Source: Rubinisphaera italica (GTDB taxonomy: Bacteria; Planctomycetota; Planctomycetia; Planctomycetales; Planctomycetaceae). Taken from it: a stretch of 64,000 bases of DNA. Shown in pieces: positions 8,409 to 18,806 of this stretch. The position numbers were made by a program, and so were the translations under genes. The stretch lies in the NCBI RefSeq assembly GCF_007859715.1, contig NZ_SJPG01000001.1, positions 6,342,001 to 6,406,000 on the forward strand, in the 5' to 3' direction. Within the stretch, counting starts at the first letter, position 1. Every line of letters begins with the position of its first letter. The notes beneath the pieces are model-generated. The model saw only the letters and a program-made list of their open reading frames with translations. It made no database searches and was not told the DNA's origin.

Positions 8409-11400
8409 GTGAAAATCTGCCGTATGCCGCTCGCCGTCATCCTTCCAGCGATTCTAACCTGCTTTATTATCAATGCTGGAAGCCCTGCATTTGTGATCGG
8501 GGAAGAAGCAGCCTTCCCGAAAATCATCAACACACAAAAAGAGGGGGAGAATCCGACAACGGCTCAGTCGGCAGCCGATGCGATTACGGTTCCCGAAGGT
8601 TTTGAAGTGACTCTCTTTGCTGGAGAGCCCGATGTTTCGCAACCGGTTTCAATGGAGATGGACGACCGGGGTCGTGTTTGGGTGGCAGAGTTTTACACGT
8701 ATGCCGGACGTGGATTTGACGAATCGCTCAGAGACCGTATCGTCATTCTGGAAGATGTCGATGGCGACGGTAAGCACGACAAGCGAACTGTGTTCTGGGA
8801 TCAGGGGAATCGATTGACGAGTGTGCTGCCGGGATCGAATGGTTGCTGGATTCTCAATGCAGGCACGCTTGCGTGGCTTTCCGATAAAGATGGCGATGAC
8901 AAAGCGGATGGGGAGCCGGAGATTTTTCTGGATGGTTTCGATCAGAATCAGGTGGGGCACAATATCGTCAGTGGTTTGATGTACGGACCGACCGGCTGGA
9001 TCTATGGACGTCACGGCATTCAGGCGACGTCACTGGTGGGGCCTCCGGGGATGCCTCAGGATCAGCGGACAAAAATGAACTGCTCCGTCTGGCGGTTTCA
9101 TCCGCGGGACCATCGTTTTCAACTCGTCACGGAAGGGACAACGAATCCCTGGGGGCTCGACTACAATGAATACGGCGACTTCTTCTTCACGAACAATGTC
9201 ATCGGGCATGCCTGGCATGCGATTCCGGGGGCACACTTCAAACGGATGTACGGAGCCGATTTCAATCCGCATTTTTATGAGCTGATCGATCAACATGCAG
9301 ACCATTATCACTGGGATCATTCTGCGAACTGGACCGACAGCCGAGAAGACAACGGTGTGCATGGCAAACTGGGCGGTGGTCATTCGCATTGTGGGGGAAT
9401 GATTTATCTGGGCGACAATTTTCCCGACGAATATCGTGGTCGACTCTTCATGTGCAATACCCACGGGCGACGTGTGAATTGCGATATTCCCGTCCGCGAA
9501 GGAGCAGGCTATGTGATTGAGCATGGAAAAGATTTCATGTTCGCCAATCAACCGTGGTTCCGCGGTGTTGGCCTGATGTACGGTCCAGATGGAGAAGTCT
9601 ACGTGAGTGACTGGACCGATCTGGGAGAGTGTCACGATAGCGATGGCGTGCATCGTACTTCGGGACGGATTTATCGGATCACTTATGGCAAACCGGAGAA
9701 GCATTTCACGGGAGATTTGAAGGAATTGTCAAATCCAGAATTAATGGAACTCCAATGTCATTCGAATGACTGGTACTCCCGTCACGCGAGAAGAATTTTG
9801 TTTGATCGTTTTTGGTCCTCAGGTGAATCGTTCGATATCAAGGAAATATTTACTAAAGAGAAACCGAAATGGTTCGATGATACGATTGTCAGTCAATTGA
9901 AAATTGGCTGGGTGCTATTTTCTGTTGACGCTTTTCCAGAAAGAAAACTTCGAAGTGGTCTCAGTAATGCTAATGAGCATCTTCGTGCGTGGTCAGTTCG
10001 ACTGTTGTCGGATCAAGCGTCTGTGAATGATCAGACTTGGGAATTATTCTGTGAGAAAGCCGCTCAAGAAAAATCCTCGTATGTTCGACTTTCTTATGCC
10101 TCCTCCATGCGGTTGATGCCACTTGAGTATCGCATTCAGATGGCCCATGCTCTGGCTCAACATGCAGAAGATGTTAACGATCACGATATGCGACTCATCA
10201 TGTGGTACGGGCTGGAGCCAGCAGTCACGAAGTCTCCGGAAAAGGCGCTGGAGTTGACTAATATCGAGTCAATTCCCAAGTTGCGGAATTTCATTGCTCG
10301 GCGTTTGATGCATGAGTCTGTTACGAATCCTAAAATGGGGCCATTGTTGGTCAGTGCGGTTCGAGAGGCTGAATCCAAAACACAAAAGCTTGAATTGCTT
10401 GCGGGTATGGTCGCGGCGACGCAGGGGATTCGTCAGTTACCGAAGCCTGCCGGTTGGGATGAACTTGTTGAGGAAATGGCTGCGAGTGATGATCCCAAGC
10501 TGAAGGAAGCCGTTCGGGATCTTTCGCTGGTCTTTGGTGATGGGCGAGCGATGCAAGAGTTAATTAAACTTGTGACTGATGGCAATGCGAATCCGATTGA
10601 TCGCATCGCGGCTCTGGAATTTCTAGCCGAGCGTAAGGATGAAGCTCTGCTGCCGATTTTGAAGAAGAGTCTGAATGACCGTGTGATTGATACAACGGCC
10701 ATTCAGGCACTGGCGCGGTATGATGACGCCGATACATCGAAACTGTTGCTCAATCAATTTAATAATTACAAAAAGCCAGCTCAAGCGGCGGCTCTGGAAA
10801 CCTTGGCTTCCCGACCAGCCTATGCACGGGAACTGCTCAAAGCGATGAAAGAGAATCGTCTGAAAGAAGCGGTTTTGTCTGCATCTCAAGCTCGTCAAAT
10901 CTCGCAGTTTGGAGATGAGGAAATCAATAAGCTGCTCGAAGATGTCTGGGGCAGTTTAACAAGCACTCCGGCTGCCAAGCAGGAGCAGATTGATCATCTC
11001 AAAGAAGAACTGACAGACGAATCGCTGGCCAAAGCGAATCTTTCCAATGGGCGGATCGTCTTCAATCAGACTTGTTCGAACTGTCATCGGTTGTTCAATG
11101 CCGGCAAGAATCTGGCTCCCGATTTGACGGGGGGCAATCGCATGAATCTCGATTATCTACTCGAAAATATCGTTACGCCTTCTGCTCTTGTGCCGAATCA
11201 GTACAAGGTCACGACCTTCGTGCTGGATTCAGGTCGCGTGATTAACGGGGTGATCAAATCCGAAACGGATCAGACGGTAACTGTGCAGACTGAAAAGGAT
11301 GAAATTACACTGGCACGAGAAGAAATCGAAATCTCAAAACCTTCGAATCTTTCCCTGATGCCCGATGGGGTACTCGACAAAATGAGCCCGGAACAGATTC

Positions 11401-11456
11401 GGGATTTGATTGGCTATTTGCAGTCGGATCGACAGATTGAAGTCGTAGCAGAGTAA
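8409..11456 (+). CDS. PVC-type CxxCH heme-binding membrane-bound dehydrogenase-like protein
   Basis: 1015 residues. GTG start with AGAGG six bases upstream; a signal peptide covers about residues 1-31. Residues 60-440 form the PVC-type beta-propeller seen in planctomycete 'membrane-bound dehydrogenase' proteins, with VPEGFEVTLFA at the start, repeated DxDGDxxxD calcium-like loops and a histidine-rich patch (DQHADHYHWDHS). Residues 450-860 are alpha-helical HEAT-like repeats. A single c-type heme site CSNCH lies at 889-893, followed by a short heme-domain tail with APDLTG and the NPS-like SALVPNQY. The family is typical of planctomycetes and is thought to act in periplasmic carbohydrate oxidation; substrate unknown. 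Confidence 0.88.
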   Translation: MKICRMPLAVILPAILTCFIINAGSPAFVIGEEAAFPKIINTQKEGENPTTAQSAADAITVPEGFEVTLFAGEPDVSQPVSMEMDDRGRVWVAEFYTYAGRGFDESLRDRIVILEDVDGDGKHDKRTVFWDQGNRLTSVLPGSNGCWILNAGTLAWLSDKDGDDKADGEPEIFLDGFDQNQVGHNIVSGLMYGPTGWIYGRHGIQATSLVGPPGMPQDQRTKMNCSVWRFHPRDHRFQLVTEGTTNPWGLDYNEYGDFFFTNNVIGHAWHAIPGAHFKRMYGADFNPHFYELIDQHADHYHWDHSANWTDSREDNGVHGKLGGGHSHCGGMIYLGDNFPDEYRGRLFMCNTHGRRVNCDIPVREGAGYVIEHGKDFMFANQPWFRGVGLMYGPDGEVYVSDWTDLGECHDSDGVHRTSGRIYRITYGKPEKHFTGDLKELSNPELMELQCHSNDWYSRHARRILFDRFWSSGESFDIKEIFTKEKPKWFDDTIVSQLKIGWVLFSVDAFPERKLRSGLSNANEHLRAWSVRLLSDQASVNDQTWELFCEKAAQEKSSYVRLSYASSMRLMPLEYRIQMAHALAQHAEDVNDHDMRLIMWYGLEPAVTKSPEKALELTNIESIPKLRNFIARRLMHESVTNPKMGPLLVSAVREAESKTQKLELLAGMVAATQGIRQLPKPAGWDELVEEMAASDDPKLKEAVRDLSLVFGDGRAMQELIKLVTDGNANPIDRIAALEFLAERKDEALLPILKKSLNDRVIDTTAIQALARYDDADTSKLLLNQFNNYKKPAQAAALETLASRPAYARELLKAMKENRLKEAVLSASQARQISQFGDEEINKLLEDVWGSLTSTPAAKQEQIDHLKEELTDESLAKANLSNGRIVFNQTCSNCHRLFNAGKNLAPDLTGGNRMNLDYLLENIVTPSALVPNQYKVTTFVLDSGRVINGVIKSETDQTVTVQTEKDEITLAREEIEISKPSNLSLMPDGVLDKMSPEQIRDLIGYLQSDRQIEVVAE

Positions 11457-11755
11457 ATAGTGCATTGCTTCATTTGTTCATCTGTATTTTGAATTGGAAT
11501 CCAAACGCAGCAGAATCGAGTACAATTTACAAAAAGACAGTAACTGAATTTTTTTGTGGAGATGAAATACAAATAGTTCCGATGACAAAGATGGAAGTGG
11601 TTGTTCCTTTCCCAACTCATTTGACAGTTCTGTCTAATAGTTGTCGATCCGTTGATAGTGTGAACTGGCGGCGGACGTTTATCAGACTCTGGAATTTCTA
11701 TCTGTAGGTTCCTCAGGGCCTGAAGAAAAAGCTCCACAACAAAGGATCATGGACG
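11457..11755. other. Spacer with no recognised feature
   Basis: 299 bp between the heme protein and the small exported protein. I see no convincing ORF or terminator. It probably contains the promoter of the downstream gene. Confidence 0.3.
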
Positions 11756-12268
11756 ATGAAAATTAGTTTCCTCAAAAGTGCTGTCGCCGGTTTAGCCTGT
11801 CTTGGAATGGCGATGCCAACTCAGATTATGGCTGAAGGCGTTTCCACCAATCAGGTTGCCAGCAAAGTTCAAATCGCTGATGTTGCGTTGACTCAAGGCA
11901 TGCTGAACGGAAAAGTTGTTGACTCTCAAGGCCAGATCATCAACGGAACTGTTGTAAAAGTCAGCCTCGGCAGCAAAGTTGTCGGATCTGCAGTAACCAA
12001 TGCCAACGGTGAATTCGCTGTCAGCAATCTGGATAGCGGTTTGTACCAGGTTTCAACAAGCCAGTCTCAATCAGTCGTTCGACTCTGGGAAGGCGAAGTT
12101 GCTCCTCCGGCAGCCAAAAGCAAAGTTCTGATCGTCAACGGTGCAACCGTTCGTGCTCAGGACAATCCTTTTGACTATGTTGTTCTCGGAACAGCTGTTG
12201 TCGGTGTTGCCCTCGGTGGTGCTGCTCTGGCAGATGGTGGTGGCGATACAATCATTGTCAGCCCATAA
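11756..12268 (+). CDS. Small exported protein with carboxypeptidase-regulatory-like domain (paralogue 1)
   Basis: 170 residues. Signal peptide about 1-26 (KSAVAGLACLGMAMP...IMAEG). Residues 40-105 carry LNGKVVDSQGQ and TNANGEFAVSNLDSGLYQV, the pattern of a carboxypeptidase-regulatory or CnaB-like beta-sandwich. Then RLWEGEVAPPAAKSKVLIVNG, a glycine/alanine-rich hydrophobic segment near 140-160, and a C-terminus ending in SP. AAAGGA lies upstream of the ATG. The next gene is a clear paralogue with the same order of parts. Function is unknown; the C-terminal hydrophobic segment suggests membrane or surface anchoring. Confidence 0.8.
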   Translation: MKISFLKSAVAGLACLGMAMPTQIMAEGVSTNQVASKVQIADVALTQGMLNGKVVDSQGQIINGTVVKVSLGSKVVGSAVTNANGEFAVSNLDSGLYQVSTSQSQSVVRLWEGEVAPPAAKSKVLIVNGATVRAQDNPFDYVVLGTAVVGVALGGAALADGGGDTIIVSP

Positions 12269-12300
12269 TTTTGCCCCGATTTGAGAATAATTGCACTCAT

Positions 12301-12350
12301 CAACCTGCCCAGAATAGGAATAACAATCATTCCTATTTTGCCGGCAGGTT
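12301..12350 (+). terminator. Stem-loop between the two paralogues
   Basis: Outer stem CAACCTGCC/GGCAGGTTG and inner stem AATAGGAAT/ATTCCTATT separated by a small internal loop. Lies 30 bp after the first paralogue's stop; no strong T-tract, so it may instead stabilise the transcript. Confidence 0.6.
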
Positions 12351-12584
12351 GAATGCAATTTTGCAATTCCGCGAATTGCAAGTCTCACTGCTGAAGCCGA
12401 TCCCGGATTCCACCCGAAGGTAGATATTGTACGGTTGATACCGTTAACACTGGATGCGTTCCAGTCTACTGAGGCGGAGTCCGAAATTCGTGTGAGTATA
12501 AACGGATTTCGCAATATCGCCTGAATCTCAGGTAAAATGCGCTAACGTGCAGTTTTGCTGAAATCACACGAAAGGATTTGGGGG

Positions 12585-13112
12585 ATGAAAGGTTTCACTC
12601 TGATTGCGAATTCAATGGTCGGACTGGCTTGCCTGGGAATGGTAATTCCACAAGTTTCCGCCATGGCTGAATCACCGTATACGCAATTTGCACAAAAGAT
12701 ACAAATTGCAGATATTGCGGTAATTGATGGCGTTTTAAATGGCAAAGTGGTTAACACCCAAGGTCAACTTCAAGCTGGCGTCGCCATTTCTGCCTCTCTC
12801 CAAGGCTCCCTTGCCTCCCAGGCTACCAGTAATGAGGCGGGAGAATTTGTTCTTTCGAATCTCGGAACTGGTTTGCATGAGCTACAAGCTGGCGAAACCA
12901 TTTCAACGGTACGCATCTGGAACGGAGCAGCCCCTCCTTCTGCCAAGTCGAAAGTATTATTAGTCACTGGCTCCACAGAGCGTGGTCAGATTTTATCCAA
13001 CAGGATCATTGGTATGAGTACTCTCACGACGACCGTTGTTGTCACCGGAGCAATTATTGGAGGTGTAATTATCGCCAACGATGATGATGAGAATCCTCCT
13101 GCCAGCCCATAA
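12585..13112 (+). CDS. Small exported protein with carboxypeptidase-regulatory-like domain (paralogue 2)
   Basis: 175 residues from the ATG at 12585; an upstream in-frame ATG at 12555 was not used because AAAGGATTTGGGGG directly precedes 12585 and the signal peptide starts there (MKGFTLIANSMVGLACLGM). It aligns with the gene at 11756 throughout: QIADIAVIDGVLNGKVV, NEAGEFVLSNLGTGLHEL, VRIWNGAAPPSAKSKVLLV, a hydrophobic segment (about 145-165) and an Asp-rich end closing with ASP. The pair looks like a tandem duplication that has diverged to roughly half identity. No function can be assigned. Confidence 0.8.
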   Translation: MKGFTLIANSMVGLACLGMVIPQVSAMAESPYTQFAQKIQIADIAVIDGVLNGKVVNTQGQLQAGVAISASLQGSLASQATSNEAGEFVLSNLGTGLHELQAGETISTVRIWNGAAPPSAKSKVLLVTGSTERGQILSNRIIGMSTLTTTVVVTGAIIGGVIIANDDDENPPASP

Positions 13113-13208
13113 TGGAATGACGATTAAGAGTGAGTGTCACCTGTAAAATTTGCTCATTTTCAGTTAGTATCTAAGCGTGAAATACAAAAAAATATGATTT
13201 CCCATCAG

Positions 13209-13275
13209 TGACACCCCATGTGTCAGGATGAGAAGAAAAATCAAAATGCCTCCAGGATAACTTGGGGGCTTTTTG
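13209..13275 (+). terminator. Hairpins downstream of paralogue 2
   Basis: TGACAC/GTGTCA (13209-13225) is followed by GCCTCC/GGGGGC (13248-13269) and a TTTTT tract, a plausible Rho-independent terminator for the tandem paralogues. The remaining spacer up to 13597 shows nothing else I can support. Confidence 0.6.
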
Positions 13276-13596
13276 CATTTAACGCTGCTTTTTTAGACGG
13301 ATTTCGATTCTGGATATTCGTTTTGAAGTCCCATCTGAAGTTTTTGGCGTTTTCAATGCGGGAATCCTCAGGTAGAATAGCAGCAAGAAAAATAAAACAG
13401 GTATAAGTTTCAGTCAGTGATATATCTACTACTGACGGGTAGCTTGGCAATTTGGAGAGTTTTTGCGGGGACTGTCGTTTATAACAACCTTTCCTGCACC
13501 GAGTTACTTGATTAACAACTCGTAATTCGACGATAACTATTCTGGATGAAACGCTCATCAATTCTTGCACTGCTAAAACATTTACGGAGAGACGCC

Positions 13597-14403
<807 letters not shown>

Positions 14404-14406
<3 letters not shown>

Positions 14407-14507
14407 ACCATTTTCAAATGGTTTCTGCAGTCGCTTGGACTCCAAATGGCCGTAAAACACTGAGTTTGCTCCTGCCGAACGCTGCGGGTGATTTTTGAAT
14501 AGGCTCT
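14404..14507 (+). repeat. R2 repeat, copy 1
   Basis: About 104 bp beginning TAGACCATTTTCAAATGG and containing TGCAGTCGC, a short GGAC-TCC box, TTTGCTCCTGC and CGAACGCTGC, ending GAATAGGCTCT. Same family as 29274-29381, and in inverted orientation 53308-53414 and 56106-56212. Overlaps the DUF1571 stop codon. Confidence 0.85.
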
Positions 14508-14508
14508 G

Positions 14509-14611
14509 GAGCATTTCTAAATGCAGTGTGCCTTAGCATGTACGATTATTTCCATCAATCGCTGCATTTGCTCAGGCAGAACGTGGAAAATTGATTTTGG
14601 AAATGGGCCAG
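14509..14611 (+). repeat. R2b repeat fused to R2, copy 1
   Basis: Starts GAGCATTTCTAAATGCA and continues with TGTGCCTTAGCATGTACG, GATTATTTCC, GCATTTGCTCAGGCAGAACG and TTGATTTTGG. It matches 53411-53514 along its length. A 62-residue ORF within it is repeat-derived, since its translation recurs at the other copy. Confidence 0.8.
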
Positions 14612-14702
14612 GGTTTCTCGAAAACCAATTTCTTCTGGTGTATTTCAAAATTGAATCCACCAGACAGTCTGCTCCAATTTTCGATGCCTTTATAGTCCAG
14701 GC

Positions 14703-14760
14703 CATGTGAGTGTCAGGACTTTACTCCGCAATTCACGGCTCGAATCAGGCGGCTTTAGCC
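14703..14760. repeat. R4 repeat, copy 1 (58 bp)
   Basis: Contains CAGGACTTTACTCCG and GGCGGCTTTAGCC, two short self-complementary cores. The copy at 25823-25880 has the same length and order. Confidence 0.7.
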
Positions 14761-14768
14761 ATTGCGAT

Positions 14769-16025
14769 TCAGTGATTTGAACGTGGCATTTCGGGATCGG
14801 AAGCGATTTGTTGAACAGATTGATCCGCACCTTGAATCGCACGATAATCGGTCATGAAGTCATCAAAAATATAGAATATTTGATGATGAAGGAAAACGAC
14901 GTAATCGGGTCGGACGTCACCCATAACGACTTCCAGCCATTTCCTGACTTCAGGGTTCTGCCGAGCAACGTTGTAATTCACTGAAATCACTTCGCCAAAA
15001 TAGCGGGCGAGGTCGGGATTCAGCATTGGCGTAAAAGATTCGCCCACGACCAGAATGCAATGATTTCGTTTTGGGTTGACTGTGTACCGAGTGTGATTCA
15101 ACGGAGGGAGTTTCGGATAGACATCTGAGGCTGTCTGATCAGCGATACCCAGTTGATTCCAGACTTCTGGACGATAAACCTCCGTGTTGTGGCTGATCAT
15201 CTCATAACTGGCGAACTGATTCAGGTCCGAAGTGGTGGACTCATACTGGAATTCTTCTGATTTTGGTTCTTCGTACTGTTCGATGCCGAAATGTTCTGCG
15301 ATGCAACTCGCCATTAACCTGGTGTATCTTCCTGTATGCCAGTGAAAGTTCTTTTCCGCATACAGAGGATATTGTGCGTTTGCTTGACGGATGCGTGCAT
15401 AGGGACACAGCATAAATCGTTCACGGACTGGTTTGGAAACGGATTGCATAACCCTCAGGCTTTGAGGAGCCTCAATCACTTCTGGATCGGCCTGTCGTTG
15501 AATGAATTCAGGCAGGTTCTCGAAATCCAACACGTGACTTGTTGGAATAGAAATCATGACACTGGGAACTGGTAAACACTTCAGAAATTCGCCATAGGTT
15601 TCGACTTGGGCTACCTCTTGGGGTATTTTTTCTTCATCGATCTGAATCGGGGCCAGAGCAGCCGCGTATTTTCTGTCATCAAAGTGACTCCCTAAATAAC
15701 AATGACCATTCTTACCGAGCAATAACTGAGAATTTGGCGTCGTATGCAGACCTTGAATACAAAGTTTGCCATACAGTTGAATACTCTGTTCTCGAAGCGG
15801 AAAGCGATCATTAAAGGCTTTTTCAAAAGCATTGGGGTAGGAAGAAAGTTCTGTGATCGTCCTGGGAGTTGAGGGATAGTTTTGCGGGCTCCTCTGCTCA
15901 GTGTTTAGAAAGCTGATCTCGGACTGACGGCCAGTTCCCAAAATGCTCAGTACAAGCGGGAGCCAAATTATTCCCAGAAAGAGAACAATCAATACGATTT
16001 TGGAATTCCGATGATCACACGACAT
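14769..16025 (-). CDS. AlgJ/AlgX-like SGNH-fold polymer O-acetylation protein
   Basis: 418 residues from the ATG at 16025, eight bases after the acyltransferase stop with GAGAG upstream; an ATG at 16070 would overlap that gene. One N-terminal membrane segment (about residues 9-30) anchors a periplasmic domain of the AlgJ/AlgX/DHHW type. The candidate nucleophile is S330 in VVGESF (family consensus GDSF), and the His of the catalytic DxH motif is H228 in KNFHW. The Asp of that motif is Asn (N226) here, and the GDS aspartate is Glu, so activity is uncertain. Together with the upstream acyltransferase it forms the membrane-donor and periplasmic-transfer pair used to acetylate exported polysaccharides. 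Confidence 0.78.
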   Translation of the reverse strand: MSCDHRNSKIVLIVLFLGIIWLPLVLSILGTGRQSEISFLNTEQRSPQNYPSTPRTITELSSYPNAFEKAFNDRFPLREQSIQLYGKLCIQGLHTTPNSQLLLGKNGHCYLGSHFDDRKYAAALAPIQIDEEKIPQEVAQVETYGEFLKCLPVPSVMISIPTSHVLDFENLPEFIQRQADPEVIEAPQSLRVMQSVSKPVRERFMLCPYARIRQANAQYPLYAEKNFHWHTGRYTRLMASCIAEHFGIEQYEEPKSEEFQYESTTSDLNQFASYEMISHNTEVYRPEVWNQLGIADQTASDVYPKLPPLNHTRYTVNPKRNHCILVVGESFTPMLNPDLARYFGEVISVNYNVARQNPEVRKWLEVVMGDVRPDYVVFLHHQIFYIFDDFMTDYRAIQGADQSVQQIASDPEMPRSNH

Positions 16026-16032
16026 AATTCTC

Positions 16033-17430
16033 TCAGAATCGGAAATACAGAAATGGATTGTGGGTTCCATTGACCAGGAGCAGCATGGATGTTCCCATGA
16101 GCATCATGATATAGAGGGGTTCAAAACCCACTCGAATTCGAGGAGGGATGCGAGCCAGGGACTGCTGGACTGGCATCGAAAAAACGATTCCGAAAAAGAT
16201 CGCCAATAACAGATCCGTTTTAAAGGGATACGCCCAAAGCATGCCGGCTCCCTGACCCGCCATCGCAGCAAGATATCCTGCTGTTTGTTCGAGTGTCGTT
16301 GCCCTGAACAGAACCCAGCCAACCAATACAACGAGTAAGACATAACACCGCCGAACTATGTTGGGCACCTTAGCTGTGAGGTCTTTGTGAATAATTCGCT
16401 CAAGGGACAGGAAAGCTCCGTAGTAAGCTCCCCAGAGAATGAAATTCCAACTGGCACCGTGCCATAAGCCGCAAAGCAGGAAGACAATCCAAAGATTGAC
16501 GATGGTTCTGAGCTTGCCGTTTCGGTTTCCTCCCAGGGGAATGTAAAGATAATCCCGGAACCAGGTTGAGAGTGAGATATGCCAGCGAGACCAGAAATCC
16601 TGAATTGAGACTGCAATATAAGGATAGTTGAAATTCTCCGCAAATCGGAATCCGAGCATTAACCCCAATCCGATGGCCATATCCGAGTATCCTGAGAAAT
16701 CAAAATAGATTTGCAATGCATAGCAAATCGCCCCGATCCAGGCGTGCTCGATACTCAGGTCTTCGACAGGAAGTCCGAAGGCAACATCTGCGTAGACCGC
16801 AAGTGTATTCGCAATGAGAACTTTTTTGGCGAGCCCAACGACAAAACGTTTGATGCCTTCGTGAAATTTATCAATTGAGGTTACCCGTTCGATGAGTTGT
16901 CTGGAGACATCTTTGTATCGAACGATTGGCCCAGCCACGAGTTGAGGGAAGCAGGTGACATAGCAGGCAAAATGGGTGAAACTCTTCGCAGGAGAAGCAT
17001 CCCTGCGGTAAACGTCAATGACGTAACTCATTGCCTGGAACGTGTAGAAACTGATCCCCAGCGGCAACGCGACATCAAACCAGCCCGCTCCGAGAATTGG
17101 GTCGAGCGAATCGCCCAGTAAGAAACCCGAGTATTTGTAATAGGCCAACGGAATGAGATTCGCGATGACGGCAAACGCCACAAGAATCTTCGCACGGCTT
17201 GCAGATTCCTGAGTCCGATCACAAATCAACTTTCCGATTCGTGCAGCCAGAACATAATTGAAGATCAGCGATAGCAGCAGAAGAACGACAAGCCGGCCTT
17301 CGCCCCATGCATAAAAGGCTAGACTCGCAATCAGCAGAAACTGGTTCCGTTGATCCTTGCCAGTCAAATAATAGACGGCAAGGACAAGTGGCAGAAACAG
17401 GCACAGAAAGACTAATGAACTGAAGAGCAT
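16033..17430 (-). CDS. MBOAT O-acyltransferase, AlgI-like
   Basis: 465 residues with about 10-12 membrane segments. The MBOAT signature is intact: [20 protein letters not shown] with H284, and [11 protein letters not shown] with the invariant H324. IPLGGNR lies between the two, as in AlgI, DltB and PatA. It would move acetyl groups from a cytoplasmic donor across the membrane for addition to an exported polymer by the downstream SGNH-fold protein. The two genes form an operon with an 8-bp gap. No alginate or cellulose synthase is adjacent, so the polymer cannot be named. Confidence 0.9.
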   Translation of the reverse strand: MLFSSLVFLCLFLPLVLAVYYLTGKDQRNQFLLIASLAFYAWGEGRLVVLLLLSLIFNYVLAARIGKLICDRTQESASRAKILVAFAVIANLIPLAYYKYSGFLLGDSLDPILGAGWFDVALPLGISFYTFQAMSYVIDVYRRDASPAKSFTHFACYVTCFPQLVAGPIVRYKDVSRQLIERVTSIDKFHEGIKRFVVGLAKKVLIANTLAVYADVAFGLPVEDLSIEHAWIGAICYALQIYFDFSGYSDMAIGLGLMLGFRFAENFNYPYIAVSIQDFWSRWHISLSTWFRDYLYIPLGGNRNGKLRTIVNLWIVFLLCGLWHGASWNFILWGAYYGAFLSLERIIHKDLTAKVPNIVRRCYVLLVVLVGWVLFRATTLEQTAGYLAAMAGQGAGMLWAYPFKTDLLLAIFFGIVFSMPVQQSLARIPPRIRVGFEPLYIMMLMGTSMLLLVNGTHNPFLYFRF

Positions 17431-17455
17431 CTGTTTATCATCTACTGAATTGGTT

Positions 17456-17497
17456 CATCCTGTTTGTTTCACCGCGAAACATTTGGCAAACAGGATG
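17456..17497 (-). promoter_or_regulatory. Hairpin in the leader of the AlgI-like gene
   Basis: CATCCTGTTTG (17456-17466) and its exact complement (17487-17497) lie 26-67 bases upstream of the start codon. The 20-base loop includes GCGAAAC. It could be an operator or leader structure, or a terminator for transcription from upstream. Confidence 0.5.
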
Positions 17498-17765
17498 GCA
17501 TCCTGGATTCGAGCCTTTTCCTGGCGGGAATGTATAGCGGCTTCCCATTTTAACTCAAGATGAATTTCTCAGACTAATCATAACCCGACGTGTCAGTTTT
17601 GAAGTTGCACTCCTTGTTTTCGATTTCAGCGTTATCACTGAAGAAACAGGAGTACTCTGTCTTCCGTTCAATGTCGTTTGCGGTGTGCCCCTGCTGTCTT
17701 GCCCAGCAGTGTTTATAACGGCTTTGAATTACAGAATCGGGCGATATTTAGCGATCGTTGGAATA

Positions 17766-17905
17766 GTAGGGTGCGTCCTGACGCACCGGAATCAGGGTTA
17801 GGATTCAATTCGAAAGCGATAAGCGAATCGCGGAGGTTTCATTTTGGATTTGAGAGTCAATAACGAAATCATCTCGGCAGAATGGTGCGTCAGGACGCAC
17901 CCTAC
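17766..17905. repeat. R3: 140-bp element with perfect 22-bp terminal inverted repeats (MITE-like)
   Basis: Left end GTAGGGTGCGTCC... (17766-17787) is the exact reverse complement of the right end (17884-17905). Each end is itself nearly palindromic (GGTGCGTC/GACGCACC). The interior has no ORF. It sits 61 bp beyond the cheR stop. No flanking target duplication is evident. Confidence 0.85.
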
Positions 17906-17966
17906 TTGTCTACTCCGAGACGACATGAAAACTCTTCCAAAACTTCCAGTAACAATTATGTGATTG

Positions 17967-18806
17967 TCAACAAGGTTGTTCCAGTAAATTGGGGCGATAG
18001 TAAACAGACCGGCAATGTCGCTGAGGAGCCCAGCGTTGGCCATACCCCATTAAATTTTCTGACGTTCCGACAATCAAAACACCATGTGTTTCCATCACAT
18101 TTGCCAGACGTTCGAAAAGGTCTCTTTTGACTGGCAGATCGAAATAAATCGCGACATTGCGACACAAGACGACATCGAATCGTCCTAAAGCCGTCAGTGG
18201 GTTAAGCAGATTTCTCTTCTCGAACGAGACGAGACTACGTATCTGATCACAGATCTGCCATTCCGAGCCAACTCGCGTGAAGTATTTGGCTTTGATATCA
18301 GCAGGAATACCGCGGCTCATTTCGAGATCGCTATATCGACCTCGACTTGCATGAGCAATAGCTGCTTCTGAGATATCTGTGGCGTGAATTTGAATATTCC
18401 AATTGTGAATATCTGGAATCATCCGGTGCAGCATCATACCAATGCTGTATGGTTCCTGACCGCTGCTACAGGCCGCTGACCAGATCCTGAGCTTTTTGGG
18501 AAATAAGGTACCAGATCGGGCGTCAATGATCTCGGGAAGTGCTTTGTGCTCCAACGCCTGATAGGCGGCATCGTCACGAAAAAACAGCGTTTCGCGAGTC
18601 GTAATGGCATCAATCAGTGCGATACGCAGTTTATCATTGAGCGGAATGGAACGAATCAATGCCTCATAACTTGTCAAACCAAAACTATTCAACAAAGGTT
18701 TTAGACGCGATTCGATCAGATAGGTTTTACTTTCGTCCCATTGGATTCCGCAAAGTTCATCGACTTTGCGGCAAATCATCTGGACTTCTATTGCTGACGG
18801 TGTCAT
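17967..18806 (-). CDS. cheR: CheR chemoreceptor glutamate methyltransferase
   Basis: 279 residues from an ATG that overlaps the cheB stop as ATGA, with AGGAG eight bases upstream; a GTG three codons earlier is too close to that site. N-terminal CheR helical domain (about 1-75, with TTRETLFFRD), then the SAM-binding domain with IWSAACSSGQEPYSI and later FDVVLCRNVAIYF. It methylates glutamates on the chemoreceptor using S-adenosylmethionine, opposing CheB. Last gene of the locus and translationally coupled to cheB. Confidence 0.95.
   Translation of the reverse strand: MTPSAIEVQMICRKVDELCGIQWDESKTYLIESRLKPLLNSFGLTSYEALIRSIPLNDKLRIALIDAITTRETLFFRDDAAYQALEHKALPEIIDARSGTLFPKKLRIWSAACSSGQEPYSIGMMLHRMIPDIHNWNIQIHATDISEAAIAHASRGRYSDLEMSRGIPADIKAKYFTRVGSEWQICDQIRSLVSFEKRNLLNPLTALGRFDVVLCRNVAIYFDLPVKRDLFERLANVMETHGVLIVGTSENLMGYGQRWAPQRHCRSVYYRPNLLEQPC

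Noticed and set aside
14521..14709. 62-residue ORF (both strands) after the DUF1571 gene
   Set aside because: Lies in repeat R2b; the same translation recurs at 53425, so it reflects the repeat.
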